Shown here piece by piece: positions 37,782 to 50,256 of a stretch of 64,000 nt of DNA. The position numbers and the translations under genes are program-made. This DNA is from Clarkia xantiana subsp. parviflora (lineage: Eukaryota > Streptophyta > Magnoliopsida > Myrtales > Onagraceae): the NCBI GenBank assembly GCA_036873135.1, contig JAPTYO010000023.1:5343834-5407833 (forward strand), written 5' to 3'. The notes beneath the pieces were generated by a model. That model made no database searches, was not told where the DNA came from, and was given only the letters and a program-made list of their open reading frames with translations. Position 1 is the stretch's first letter, and each line of letters starts with the position of its first letter.

Positions 37782-40243
37782 ATGCTTCTCCCCTCCTTGG
37801 CCGCCGCTCCCCTCCACTTCACCACCTCCTTCTCCCTCCCTTCCCATAAACCCTTCCAACATCTCCACCATGATCGCCGCACCAATCTTCTATTCACCGT
37901 CTCCGCCTCCGCGTTTCGGAAACCTAGGTTAACTATCTCCTTGTTTTCCACGATGCGAACTCGATTATGTATATTCGCCTGAGATTATTTGTTTCTTTCT
38001 GTGCACAGGTGCGGTAAGAAGCCGATGAGCAATGTGGAGCTGTGCGATGAGATAAAGCTGTTCCTCGATTCGACTGGTCTTCCTCAAAGCCATGTACCTT
38101 CGGTGAAGGAGCTTTCTCTGCACGGCAGGTTCGGTCATTTTCTCTCTTGATTTTTCTGTTCATGCCAGAATTATAATCAATGATTTGTACAAAAATATAA
38201 AATTGCGGTTTATAGCGTTTCCTGCAATATCTGTTCATCTTATCCCCATTTTGGATTGAGATTTGGACAAAAACCAGTAATTCTTGTTGAAGTACAAATT
38301 GAGCTTGTTTCTTCTTCAAGTAGTTGGTCTAAATTTCATAATTCTGACATTGTAATATAAGTGATTTTGGCTGTGTAGATGAAATTTTCTTGAATCACGT
38401 ATAATCTATAATGACAGTTTGTTTAAGATACAGGAATGACCTTGCAAATTTAGTAAGAAGGAGAGGGTATAAACTTGTAGGAGAGCTTCTTGCCACCTCG
38501 TTGCAATTGCAATTTGATGGATTCTGCGGTCGGAAAATCTCAATGGAGAAGCCGCTACCCGTCAGTCGCGCTGAATTAGGTCATATTTGTTGCTGTTTTC
38601 TGCTGCTAATAGCCTTCTGTCATATGATACCGCCTTCTGTGCCAAATGATTATCGTATACCAATTAATTGCTTCGCATAGCACCATATTCTCTTTACAAT
38701 TCAAATATCTGTAAGTTGATTTATTGATCTGTATTTCAGATGACCAATCAGGATTATTGAATGAAAATGGTGATGGAAAGCGAGGCTTTCCTGATGCAGA
38801 GGTCAATGTGTTTGAAAGTAAAGTAGACATTCATGGAATTCAACCAAAAAATTTACATGATTATGGGAATACTTCTCTTGCAACCAATCAGATTGTATTT
38901 CCAACAGAACTCGGTCATACTCTTAGGTCAGTCTTGTTTTACTCATATGTCGATATGTAGAAGCTAGCTATATTATTGGCTTTTATATGCTGGCTCTTGG
39001 CTATATTATTTAATACTTCTACTGTGGAGCTAAGTGTTTTCTTTTAACTGCTAAAAGGAATACCAGGGAAAAGAACTTAACTGGAGGACAACTAGCAGTA
39101 TCAGATTCCAACAACTATTTGGATGTGAAGGTTTTACTTTTACTGCTCTACTAATCCTGAGTTTTTTTTTTAACTTCAACAGCCTAAAAATAACTTTATT
39201 TTTTTTCCTTCTGAAATGCAGATGAAAGAATCTGAAATTGCTGAGATTAGTCGCCTTAAAAAGATGCTGGTAAGTAACAAGCATGGCTTTCTGATGAATT
39301 TCATGATATAGTCCTGTTAATGGATCTTATTGTTTCTTATAGCCTTGTAAGGAATTGGAATTGTCTCAATTGGAAGAATTGATTGAGAAAGAACAGGTAA
39401 TTCTGCTTTGACATACTATGTTGCTTCTTGAATCTGATCTAATCTTTTCCATGTTTGGGAACTGAAGAGTACTGATAAATAATGATGAATCACCAAATAG
39501 AGGGAAATGTTTTACTCATTTTGATTACTTTTATCAGCTTGCCCTGGCAGCTATGCAAGACAAGGCTGAGAACGAACTAGGTCTTGCTAAAAAAGTTATA
39601 TTAGATCAAGATGCGGAACTGAAAGCAGCTGAAGAATTCTTCTCTGATTTAGTCGAGGTGCCATGATTCTCCTAACCTTTTAATCTCCTTCATTGCAACT
39701 GCATTATCCTTGAATCACAAGTTCAGAACAAAAAATTTCATCTTATAAATCTGTTCATGAAAACGGTCAGAAATGATTATCATTCGGTCTGGTTAGGTCG
39801 AAATCAAGTACAGTGGAGAAGGAGAAACGGTGGAGCTAGCAGGTAGCTTCAATGGCTGGGATCAACGGATCCAATTGGACCCCGAGCAATCACCTGAATC
39901 TACAGAAACTTCCCCATCAAGGTCCCGTATCATTTCTTGTATCGAATATAATTTCTTTAAATCTTTTAGTTCTTCAGATTGACATCTTCTTGATATACTA
40001 TTTCAGAGTTTGGTCGACGGAGTTGTGGTTATACCCAGGGACATACGAGGTGAAAATGTGTAGTCTATTACATTTAGTTGCAACAACTATAAAGAATATG
40101 AACTGTTCGATCCCGAGTTCTTAGTATGGATATTGTTGTTGCAGATTAAATTTGTTGTGGATGGCGAGTGGAAGATCGACCCAGAGAAGCCAACAATCAC
40201 AAGGGGTTCCGTAACGAACAACATTCTTAGAGCCGATGGATAG
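37782..40243 (+). CDS. PTST3: PTST3-like chloroplast starch protein with CBM48 domain
   Basis: Eleven in-phase GT-AG exons (37782-37927, 38009-38128, 38434-38579, 38740-38926, 39058-39130, 39222-39269, 39343-39396, 39538-39657, 39797-39921, 40007-40049, 40145-40243) encode 386 residues. The first about 45 residues are rich in Ser, Ala, Pro and basic residues with few acids, fitting a chloroplast transit peptide. A conserved N-terminal region (VELCDEIKLFL, RRRGYKLVGELL) is followed by a coiled coil (about 224-298) and a C-terminal CBM48 glycan-binding domain (299-386) with GSFNGWD and FVVDGEW. PTST2/PTST3 proteins bind maltooligosaccharides and help starch synthase 4 start granules. An upstream ATG at 37744 is out of frame with exon 2, which decides the start at 37782. 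PTST3 rather than PTST2 (FLO6) is inferred from overall form and synteny. Confidence 0.88.
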
Positions 40244-40535
40244 ATATAGCATTGTTTTGTTTCTGTTTTTTAGATGGCGTTTAAAGAAGGGTTCTTAGAA
40301 GGGATAATAACCAATTTCCACACCGGATTTTGGAATAACATCTTCATTGTATAGTACATTTATTCATTTTGAGTATGAAATAAAATCAGAATATAAACCT
40401 GCTAAAATATATGATGAGCAACAAAGTGCAACAGTTATTTGAAGATGCCTCCATTTCTTGCAGATTGTGAGTGAATACAAGGACAATATTCAGAACTGTC
40501 AAGAACAATTCAAAACATGAAAGGAAATATAGTCG
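40244..40535. other. Convergent 3' intergenic region
   Basis: 292 bp between two convergent genes, PTST3-like on the left and thioredoxin-like on the right. It must hold both 3' UTRs. No other feature is seen. Confidence 0.5.
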
Positions 40536-41159
40536 TCAAGAATGTAACCACAGACGATCGTGAAGCCGCTCCTCTCCTGCCCCAACCATCTCATCGACCC
40601 TTTCTCCATCTCTGTAGAAATGAAATGTTGGAGTATATCGAATATGTTGGGTCGTCTCTGCACATTCATCGATATCAGCGTATACGAATGACAGCTTTGG
40701 AAAATCGTTGCTCATCTTCAAGAAGGATGGGAGGATTTGGCTGCAAACTCTGCACCTGAAGACAGAAATCAGCAGAGTAAGATAAAATTTCCCGTTCGCA
40801 ATTTACTGAGGACTTTCATCGAACACCTGGTGTGCACCCGAAGATACGTACCAAGAGGCTCCATAGTTGATCACTGCCTGCAGCGAAAACAAACAAAAAC
40901 CAAGATATTGGTGAATCTGAAACGAATCAGAAGTTCCTTGGTTGAGAAAATGGACGGAGAAGAGAAGGATGCGTACGGGAGTGTTGGAGGACTTGATTTC
41001 GGTCAGGATCTGGGTGAATCTTTCGTCGCTGGATGCGAGTCTCAGATTGCCGTGGTGATTGGCCGGAAAATCCACGCTACCGGATTCCGATACTTTAGAG
41101 GTGGCTTCTGCTTTGACGGTCGAAGGTTGGCCGCTTTCCTTCTCCCCTTCCGTCGCCAT
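40536..41159 (-). CDS. Thioredoxin-like 3-3
   Basis: Three minus-strand exons, 41159-40977, 40877-40852 (26 bp) and 40755-40536, join in phase to give 142 residues. The thioredoxin fold is clear: INYGASW followed by an active site CRVC (residues 71-74), then KLSFVYADIDECAETT, the cis-Pro region IRYTPTFHFYRDG, and a conserved C-terminal HDRLWLHS. This matches the plant thioredoxin-like 3-3 group, whose active site is an unusual CxxC. There is no clear transit peptide, so a cytosolic disulfide oxidoreductase is likely. The tiny middle exon encodes the strand just before the active site, and the active-site Trp codon is split across intron 2. The start is the first ATG. It is convergent with the PTST3-like gene and divergent from the tRNA gene 141 bp away. 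Confidence 0.9.
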
Positions 41160-41300
41160 AGCTCCCGGTTGCTGATGCTACTGTAGAGAGATGTTTTTGA
41201 CTGTTAATTAGTTAATACGCGCGCTTTAATATAGTGGTAATATATTGGGTGTTTTTTAGGGAAATAGTAATTAAAAAGAGGGAGATGAAATGTTCAACAA

Positions 41301-41386
41301 CCGACCTTAGCTCAGTTGGTAGAGCGGAGGACTGTAGTAGTTTGCAGGTAATCCTTAGGTCGCTGGTTCGAATCCGGCAGGTCGGA
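41301..41386 (+). tRNA. trnY: tRNA-Tyr (GTA), intron-containing
   Basis: The acceptor arm CCGACCT pairs with AGGTCGG before the discriminator A. The A box region is TAGCTCAGTTGGTAGAGCGG and the B box is GGTTCGAATCC. The anticodon loop holds GTA, followed by a short intron of about 12 bases (within 41337-41350) at the canonical position one base 3' of the anticodon, as in all plant tRNA-Tyr genes. A CAACAA motif sits just upstream, a usual plant pol III start context, and a TTTT terminator follows at 41389-41392. It is nuclear, since organellar tRNA-Tyr lacks this intron. Confidence 0.96.
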
Positions 41387-42248
41387 TCTTTTATGTTTCA
41401 TTTATGAGATACTTTTTTTTTTTCAAACAAAAATCTGCGTGTTTCTTTCTCAAAAAATAATGTGACTATGGGAGTTCTTCATTTTTCCCGTCGTTACAAA
41501 ACTCTCCATTTTCCCATTATGTGAATCCTTATCTCTGGCGGGTACCTATTCATTGACAAAACCGAATCGATCTTTCAAAGCCATCTATTCGAATGAGGAA
41601 TGAATGTCTTTCATGGACCCATGGTTGTTAGTTGTTTAGGTGGCTGGATCACCGATTTTCCGAAGAAAACGTCTTCTTTCAGGAGACTGGCAATGATAAT
41701 TATTAGTGTAGATGTTTAAAGATCAGCGGATCAAGATGATTAGAGCATCATGAACTTCATCAACTCCATTAAGTACCTTGTCAAATGTACCTTGAATTTC
41801 TTGAAAAATTGTTTGACATAACGGATATAGATGTGCCTAACAAGTTTGCTATATAATATAGAAAGGATATATATCCTATGAATTGAGTGTTGTTACTCAA
41901 TATCTTCTATTTCCATGTTTATTGCTCATTTCTAATCCAACTTGTTCAATAGAATAAAATCTTTAGTATTTCTGTAGGAAAAAAAAAAAATTACACTAAA
42001 TACTTTAGAGGGGTCATAGCACAAGAGTTTGTATCTGCAATCAAGCCCTCTTCTTATTAATGTATTACCAATCATCAACATCTTAATCAAACATATCCTT
42101 CTCTGTCTCCCCTTTGCAGCAAAGTTATTACTTCACCATCAAGAAATCAATGAGCTTAATCTGCAATTAACTTTGGCTTCACCATTACAAACACAATAGT
42201 AATATTATTTATCCAGCAGCAGCAGCTTGGATTCAGTATCAACCCGTG
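41387..42248. other. Intergenic, no gene supported
   Basis: AT-rich sequence between the tRNA and the end of the CDC25-like gene. The last 100-200 bases are probably the 3' UTR of that minus-strand gene. Confidence 0.45.
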
Positions 42249-43551
42249 CTAAGTACTTTGAGCGGCGGCCTTGCATGGAATGTCAGTGCAACGGCAAACA
42301 GGTTTTCCAGAAGCTTCCCAGGCATTGAAGCCTCGTTCCAGAACCAACACGTCCTTAATTCCACCATCTTCTTTCACCTCCTCCAGGTAATTGACAAGCC
42401 TCCTTGCACAAGTTGGTCCTCGAACCTGAAACCCGAATCAACACCATCATTATCAATGCAAGCAATGCATTTTGAAGCCTTGCCCATTGAGGTAAACTTA
42501 AACCAAGTAACAAAATGCGTATTGAAGTTATATATATGTACTTATTGCTCATACCTGAAACTTCAAAATCAGGGTAGTAAAATCAATAATATGCAAAAGT
42601 AATTAACTCTCAACAATTCATAATAGCGCGGAATTTATTATTCCCTATTTCAACTGTCTAAAGACATGAGGTTGGCGATCAAGAACGATGTTGAACATTA
42701 TGAAGAAACAACATCTCGGTAGAATGCAAAAGCTTACCAGAAAATATCATTTAAAGCATCTCTCAACATCATCATTAAACTCTAAGCTTCAACTTATATA
42801 TATGATGAGGTCTTGAGTAACTTAGTTTAACTGTTCATCATCAGTCGGAGCTAGAGCTAGATAGAAAGCCTTAAATATTTTCTCAAACTATACCGAACAT
42901 TCTGCAGCTTCAACGAAATTCTCGAACGCAATTTAAAGACTAACAGATGCACAGAATATCAGATTACTCTGTATTTAGACCATAGAGGAAACAACAAAAG
43001 ATCACAACTACTTCGATGCTACATAGTGACATAGATTAGCAAGTTAGCAACTTTCATCATACTCAGGTGAAATAAGATCGAGTACTTAGCCAATTGTCTT
43101 AATCATGTTCAATCTAACGCAGGATTGCTCGTACACTCAGTACCAAAATCAAACCTATGCCAGATGCTGAAATCATTGACCGATGATCTGATTAGTGTTT
43201 TTCTAGATCTCAGAGATCCATTCAAGAGACGACGCACCTGACTCAAGGCGCAGTGGAAGACGAGAGTATCTTTCCCTTTGACGGAACTGATGAGATTGGC
43301 GATCTTGTCGGAGAAGCTGTTGCTAGCGAAGTGCAGCGACCCCGGTATGTGGCCGTCGTAGCTCCTCTCCTCATCCCTAGAAATCGCACCACCAGTAATC
43401 CAATCAGTGAAGTGAAATATCGGCGATGGAGAAGAAATACCTGAAATTGAAGCAACGATTAGGGTTACCTGACGTCGATGATGGCTATATTGGGACGGCG
43501 CTTGAGAGAGAGAAGTTGTGAGCCTGTGATGTAGGAGACACTACGAGCCAT
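42249..43551 (-). CDS. CDC25: CDC25-like phosphatase / arsenate reductase
   Basis: Three minus-strand exons, 43551-43469, 43376-43238 and 42425-42249, give 132 residues in one rhodanese/CDC25 domain. The catalytic loop is H-C-(ALSQV)-R at residues 69-76. The C terminus carries VCRCTDIPC, a Cys cluster that matches the zinc-binding tail of the small plant CDC25 proteins. Family members combine tyrosine-phosphatase activity in vitro with arsenate reductase activity in vivo and lack the long regulatory N terminus of animal CDC25. The split is typical, with the catalytic Cys in exon 2 and the loop Arg in exon 3. Intron 2 is about 810 bp. The start codon begins the family MARSVSYI sequence. All key residues are intact. 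Confidence 0.93.
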
Positions 43552-43764
43552 GAGATGAAACTCAATTGAATGGAGTACTGCCCTGAACCTGAACTCTCTC
43601 TAACAAAGAAAGGTGAGTTGCTCAAAGGGAAGAAATGCAGCGTGGTATTTCGTGGACTAGTAGAAGTAGAAGAAAGTATCTTACTTAAAAAAAACAAGGA
43701 TAATTGAAATCTAAAAGAAAAATTACTACAAACTATATGTATAACTATATAACAATAACTATAT

Positions 43765-44425
43765 GGGTTAATACATTGTTTAGTTATGTTTACACAATGT
43801 GATCAAATTGTTACTTTTGTTTTTTGACGTGATAGTTTGGTTACTTACGTCTCACTGCATGATTAAATGGTTCAAACGTGTTACATTTAGTCACTTATGT
43901 TTGACCCAACGTGATTAAATGATTATAAAAAGACGTTTTTGCCATTAATTATTTTTTTTTTCAAGAGAATTTCATATCTTGAAGCTGTAAGATTGATCAA
44001 AACTCTTTAGTATTAAAATTGAAGATTGATCAGAACTTTTAGTATTACAATTCAAAGATGGGTGTATGTATACGTGTACGTATGTGACTATACACATACA
44101 AAACCCAGCAATCAAATTCTCAAACTTCGAAATCGGAAAAAACTTCGATTTTTTTTTTTCATTTGTTAAAATTGAGAACTAGATTCGAATCTGGCGTTCA
44201 GTTTTGAAAAAAATATATAAAAAATATGAAAAATTAATAAAATTGACGAAAAAGTCAATAAATAACATGGAGAACATGATAAAGATTGAATATAGAAATG
44301 GTATTTTGGACATTTCATCAAAATAACCAAACTGTCACATTTACAAACGTAGGTAACTAAAAAGTACACATTTGAACCATACGATCACATTGTCAAACGT
44401 AAGTAACCAAATGATTTATTAAACC
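43765..44425. mobile_element. MULE-type MITE, 661 bp
   Basis: Imperfect inverted ends (GGGTTAATACATTGTTTAGT and complement) with a perfect 9-bp duplication, TAACTATAT, at 43756-43764 and 44426-44434. The ends match those of the element at 28258-29329. No coding sequence. Confidence 0.85.
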
Positions 44426-44443
44426 TAACTATATATGTGTTGA

Positions 44444-44473
44444 CCCCGCGCGTAGCGCAGGACAACCTTCTAA
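44444..44473 (+). mobile_element. Possible Helitron 3' terminus
   Basis: CCCCGCGCGTAGCGCAGG can form an imperfect hairpin and is followed by CCTTCTAA. This fits a CTRR end, but the next base is A, so the target site is not ideal. It lies just right of the MULE insertion, which may have split the element. Confidence 0.35.
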
Positions 44474-44649
44474 ACTGCAATTTTTTAACATGTTTATAAA
44501 GATGAAATTATATAAATCCTAAGATCTTATACATATGTAAAAATAATAAAATAAAATTATGAGTGTATTATTATTATTATATGTCTAATATATTCTCTTT
44601 GCTACGAGGTCTCCGTGACGAACATAGAGACACGACATCCTACTCAGTT

Positions 44650-44910
44650 TGGAGCTCGCAATTTCTAATCATTTGGCGAATCTTGTAATAGAGTCGGATG
44701 CTAAGGATGTCGTGAATCAAATAAAGGGCAACGAGAACAATATAGATTGGAGTTATCCAATGTCAAACATCATGCGAGATCAACACTAAATTTGTCTTGA
44801 AGGTCTGTCCAACGAAGTGCTAACAGACGTGTGAACTAGGTCGCTAGACAATTCAAAAGGAGATATGTCTGAAATTGATTGTACCACATCTTCTCTTATA
44901 TCTTTATTCT
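44650..44910 (+). pseudogene. RNase H-like (RVT_3) fragment
   Basis: The frame reads LELAISNHLANLVIESDAKDVVNQIKGNE…, resembling the mid part of plant RVT_3 RNase H-like domains with the ESDA-x-x-VV-x-x-I motif. It breaks at stops near 44790 and 44837 and has no reverse transcriptase next to it. This is a relic. Confidence 0.5.
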
Positions 44911-45280
44911 TGCTTGATTTTACTCTAGATTATTCATCATCAAAGTAAATTATTATAGGTGGAAAAAAGTAATTAGTTACAAAGAAATTTACAGAAATAA
45001 CCCAAAATTTATATTTACATAACATGTAGGAAGGAAAATGATTTTTTTTTTGGGTTAAATGAAGGAAAATGATTGGAATTCGATAACGGTGTTCCGCCAA
45101 GATCCGACTATGATGAGTCAATAATTGTCCAAAAAGTTAATAATATTTACAATTTATGCCATTGTCTCGGAATTCGTAATCTGTCAGAATATGAAGTCGG
45201 ATTCCGTATAATTACACATGTATTAATTAATGGTGATTTACATCCGAAAGGTAACATGTATGAAATTGAATGGTTGAACT

Positions 45281-46023
45281 CAGTGTTATCAGAACCGGAC
45301 CGGGCATCAGACCGGCTAAGGCATCGGTTCCCGGTTCGCCGGTTCGAACCCGATTCGAACCCAGTCCGGCAGCTTAGTCTCTTACACACTTCCCAATCTC
45401 TGTTATGTCCCTTCACCTTCCCTTATATCCCTCTATCTCCTATCCCCTATACAGACTCCCACCGTTCTCTCTCTCTCTAAATCACCCACTCCCACCACCG
45501 TTGCTTTCCCCCTAGTACTCTAATCCACCGTTGCTTTCCCCTAGTACTCTAATCCACTACCCCTTCCTCCCCCTCCCACTGTACCCATCACACTCCTTGC
45601 CTCCTTCTCCATCTTCACTTCGCCCTAAAACACAATTGACGAGAACTGGATACGTAACAGAGAGTAAGATGAAAAGGCTAAACGTTGAGATCCGAGAAAG
45701 GCGCTACAACTAACAAGAAACTTCCTCTTCTTCGTCTAGAAATCGAAAACGCTAATATATGACTGCTGAAACACTGGAGCTGAGACTTCTTTTCTGTGAC
45801 TTATGTCTGTGCGGCGCTAATAACACTGAAACCCTATTTTTTTTTTTAAAGTCACAACCGGCGAACCGGCCGGTTCTTTCAAAACCGGCCGGTCCGCTAA
45901 AAACCGGGGTTCGGACCGGGTTCGTCAACATCATCCGGAAATGGCAGAACCGGACCGGAGGGACCTCCGGTTCCGGTCTGAACCCGGTCAGACCGCCGGT
46001 CCGGTCCGGTTCTGATAACACTG
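45281..46023. mobile_element. hAT-type non-autonomous element, 743 bp
   Basis: Inverted ends CAGTGTTATCAGAACCGG and its complement, with subterminal repeats of CGGTCCGG/GAACCCGG and a perfect 8-bp target duplication, GTTGAACT, at 45273-45280 and 46024-46031. An 8-bp duplication with CAG…CTG ends is the hAT hallmark. There is no transposase. It disrupts an unassigned open frame (45073-45280) that I cannot place in a family. Confidence 0.88.
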
Positions 46024-46632
46024 GTTGAACTATCACCTTTAGAATATTTTTATTTTCATATATATATATATATATATCTGCTCAAATAATCCATCTGTAA
46101 TTTTTATACTAAAAAGAAGAAATAACTTGTATTTTGGCACCAAGTAATCTCAGACAAGTCATACTGATGAAATATTTCAATTTCAATCTCTGGAAAATCC
46201 TCATCCTCTTTACTTGGAACGAATTTATAATAAAGGCTACTTTTTTCACTCAATCCCATAATTATCCTCCCCTTCCACTTTCATCACTCTCTCTCCTCTA
46301 TTTCGATCGGTTCATCCGGACACGACATCGGGACACGACAATCCATTTCAGGCTGATTCCGGCAATCCGCCTCCGATGACTCGACGCGTCGATCCACCCT
46401 CGACCGAACTTCTTCTCTCTCCGGCTCTTCCTACCGTAACTAGCATCTTCCGTTCTGATTGTTCTTTGCGATGAAACCCAAACCACAAAAAGAGGGGAGC
46501 TTGATTTGAATTGAATCTAGGGTTTCATTTCCACACATTATGATCTGACAGATCATTAGTATTCGGAGTCCTGGCAAGCATCGATTCAGGTTAGTCTAGT
46601 CTACCGTCGTTAGGTTATTGTTGATTTGAAGG

Positions 46633-48898
46633 ATGTTTAGGAAGATCATCAAGGGAGGGCACAAGAAGTCCTCAAAATCCGATGTCGACTTCGGTCCCAA
46701 TGCAGGGAATCGTACAAATGTGACTGTGAACCATGCCTCACGGACGGCTCCCGGCCCCCCTTCGCCGGGGACTGGTGCAGCCGTGGTGACGCTCCCACCA
46801 CCTATGGCCACTGTAGGTCCGTTGCCTGCGTTTCGTGAGGTTTCAGCCTCGGAACGTCCGCTTCTGTTTCTGAGGAAGCTGCAAGTTTGCTGCTTTCACT
46901 TTGATTTCTCCGACACCATGAGATCAGCCCGTGAGAAGGAAATCAAGAGGCAGGCCCTTCTGGAGCTTGTTGATTTCATACAGTCTGGGTCTGGGAAGAT
47001 CACGGAGCAGTGTCAGGAGGAGATGATAAAGATGGTCTCAGTGAATATATTCCGGAGCTTGCCACCCGCAGCCCATGAAACTACTGGTCAGGAGGTGAGC
47101 GACCCCGAGGAAGACGAGCCATTTTTGGATCCTTCCTGGCCTCACCTGCAGCTCGTTTATGAGCTGCTACTGAGGTATGTTGTCTCTTCAGACACAGACA
47201 CCAAGGTTGCCAAGCGCTACATTGATCATTCATTTGTACTGAAGTTGCTTAACTTATTTGATTCCGAGGATCCCCGTGAGCGTGAATACTTGAAAACAAT
47301 CCTGCACCGCATTTATGGGAAGTTCATGGTGCATCGCCCTTTCATTAGGAAAGCAATCAATAACATTTTTTATCGATTCATTCATGAGACTCAGAGGCAC
47401 AATGGTATCGCTGAGCTGCTAGAGATTTTGGGCAGTATAATCAATGGGTTTACAGTTCCAATGAAGGAGGAGCACAAATTGTTCCTTGTTCGGGCTCTTA
47501 TTCCACTGCATAAGCCTAAACCCGTTTCGATCTACCACCAGCAGCTATCGTATTGTATTATTCAGTACGTTGAGAAAGATTATAAGTTGGCTGATACAGT
47601 TATTAGGGGATTGTTGAAGTACTGGCCTGTTATAAACTGTCAAAAGGAGGTTCTCTTCCTAGGAGAACTAGAAGAAGTGCTAGAGGTAACACAAGGTGCT
47701 GAGTTCCAACGCTGCATGGTTCCTTTGTTCAGACAGATTGCTCGGTGCCTCAATAGCTCTCATTTTCAGGTTCGAACAAATCGTGTCAATCTATTCTTCT
47801 ATTTTGAAGTATGAATGGTTATTTATGTGGGTATGTAGATCCAGGGACAAGCTAAAAATCTAACTTGTGCAAAAATGCATGTAACCTGCTATACAAAAAT
47901 GTACATGTCTTATCCAACTATACTTGTACATGTGATTTTGAGCTTCAAAACCTTGAAGAAGGATCTTCTGTGCTTTCTCTTGATTAATTTCAAACACTGA
48001 GAGAGGGAATTGAATAATCATAGCAAGAAGGTCTGGAATTTCAATGAATGATGCTAATTACTTTCTCATGTAGAAGTGTTATCCATATTGTCTTTCTTTT
48101 CTCTTCTCTCTAGGCTTAAGCTATGCAAGTTGATTCATATGGTAGCTTTCCATTCGGGACTCTGCAACTTGTTCTTTGTGATTGAGGCAGAAGGTTGCTT
48201 TATTTCAACAACGCGTTATTTTCCAGGTTTTAGCCCAAGAAAACATATTTTCGTATGTCAAATTCTTCTTTAGAATAGCCTTGTTATGAATGGCATCTTG
48301 CCGGAAAAGTTATGTCACACTCTGATTCGTTTAATATGGTGAAGACAGTTTGCTCCATTTTGCAACTGCCCATGTACGACCAAATACTCATTTCTTAAAT
48401 TACAATCTGTGCAGACATTTCAGCTTATGGATTTACTACATTTATTACTGTTAGATAAATCATATTCTGATTAAGGTTGCAAATTTCACCTGCAAGATTT
48501 GATTTTTTTTCTAGAAATGTATTTGCTTTATTTACCTGATTGTATTGGATTTCTGAATCAAATTTCCAACTTTCATTCAGGTGGCAGAACGAGCCCTCTT
48601 CTTCTGGAACAACGAACACATCGTGGGTCTAATTGCGCAGAACAAGAGCGTGGTGCTGCCCATAGTGTTCGACGCACTGGAAAAGAACATTGTGAGCCAC
48701 TGGAACCAAGCAGTCCACGGATTGACCACAAACGTGAAGAGGATGTTCATAGAGATGGATGCTGAGTTGTTCGAGGAATGCGAGAGGCAGTACAATGCCA
48801 AAGTGGAGAAAGCCATGGAAGTGGAAGAACAAAGAGAGTTGGTTTGGAAGAAGATTTCAGATGCAGCTTCGCAGAATGGTCACATGGTTCTGGGTTGA
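46633..48898 (+). CDS. PP2A regulatory subunit B' (B56 family)
   Basis: Two exons, 46633-47769 and 48581-48898, join in phase 0 (…SSHFQ / [10 protein letters not shown]…) to give 484 residues, normal for the plant B' family. After a Ser/Pro-rich N terminus, the HEAT-like B56 body runs from about residue 70. It includes the strongly conserved [39 protein letters not shown] and [17 protein letters not shown]. These proteins select substrates for the PP2A A-C core. The single intron late in the gene and the short C-terminal tail match the B'-alpha/beta group. The 811-bp intron shows nothing else. The leader upstream (about 46280-46632) is pyrimidine-rich. Function is firm; the exact B' member rests on neighbouring genes. 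Confidence 0.95.
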
Positions 48899-50099
48899 GG
48901 ATAATTCGAGACCTCCCAAATTTTGGTGCCACTTCTTCTCTTCCCCTTTTGATTACACTTTTTTTTTAATTAAAAATTAAAAATTTGGGGTTTAAATCAT
49001 TCTTCTTTGGTTGAGTATTGGATTGCAAGAATCAGTGGGACTGTTGCAGGGTTGGCTTCTCATCTCTGTGCTTACTTTCACTAAGATTGATAATTATTAT
49101 TTTGTCAATTTTGTAGGGGTTATTATTATAGGTTTTCTTTTATAATATTATTATATATTATAGGGTTTAGATTGAATTGACAGATAAGTGTTTTGTATTT
49201 GGATAATTGTTGAGTAATAATTTCTGATCTTCCACGACTAGTTTTGCTTGTCATTCTGCTGTTGAGTTGAGAATCACCAGCCCTGCCCGTTGAAGGAAAT
49301 GTATATGTTACTCTACTCATTACTTTGTATATAATCTATTATCTACTTCGACACAACCTTGGTGTGGTGTCCACGACCTGTGCTGGTAGTCCCAGTTGGT
49401 GCTCGGAATTTTACTTCCGAATTTGATTTGATTTTTTTTTTAAAAAATAATCTAAACAGCAACTTAAGAAAGTCCAAATATCAAAATGCAAAGAGTTTAC
49501 CATAATACCAAACACTGACGTTCCAAATAGAGACGTTGGGCGTCGTCGTTTTTATCGACGACGCCACCCGAAGCCTATTTTTTTTGGGCTTGGCTATTCT
49601 TAAGTCGACTGAAATATCAGTCGAGTTAATGGCTAACTCTGTTTGCTTTCTTTTTCTCTCCTCTCTCTAATTCCGTTGGTCTTCTTTTCATTTCCTTTCT
49701 CTTATCTGACAATAACAAAAAAAAAAAAAATATCTGACGCTCTCTCTCCTCTTTTTAAGACCTCTTCCTTCTAAATTTTTCCTTTCCAAAATAAAAGTGT
49801 CTCACATTTTTACGCTTTTAATGTATATATATGAATGATAAAAAAAATTCTTAGTAAATATGGTTAATGAATTTGTTAAAAAAATTATGTCAATGTATAA
49901 TATCACTCAATTTGACCATTTGAACATTAAAGTGAATGTCAGTTTATATAATTTTATATATATTTTTCTTTTAAATAGTGTTTGGGTTACGGTTTGACCG
50001 GTGTACTCTATAAAGCAAATTAGTTTAGATCATTTTACGGGTTTTTTCCAAAAATATATAGGGTTAGGTGTACGATTAGACTGTGTTTTCTAGAAAGCA
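48899..50099. other. PP2A B' 3' region and intergenic DNA
   Basis: The first 250-400 bases are probably 3' UTR of the PP2A gene. The rest is AT-rich with no supported gene. Confidence 0.45.
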
Positions 50100-50256
50100 A
50101 ATAACCATCTTTAACTCGCCGGTAAAATATTTATCGGTAGTACTTTACCGGCGACAGTGATCGGTGAAAAATTTTGCTGACATGAGATTTATTAGCGAAA
50201 ATAGGGATGTTACTGGCCACTAACCCTCACAGGTAAAAGGGTATTATTTTGTAGTG
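50100..50256. mobile_element. CACTA-like terminal fragment
   Basis: Short repeats of TTTACCGGCGA/CGGTAAAATA lead to TTTTGTAGTG at 50256, which is a CACTA terminus (CACTACAAAA) read in reverse. No opposite end is recognised. The family differs from the 934-5490 element in its repeat sequence. Confidence 0.5.

Noticed and set aside
37744..37932. ATG at 37744 as start of the PTST3-like gene
   Set aside because: This frame cannot be joined to exon 2; the frame from 37782 can, and it gives a transit-peptide-like N terminus.
47770..47814. Read-through of PP2A B' exon 1 to a stop at 47814
   Set aside because: The family continues at [10 protein letters not shown] in exon 2 and a good GT donor follows 47769.
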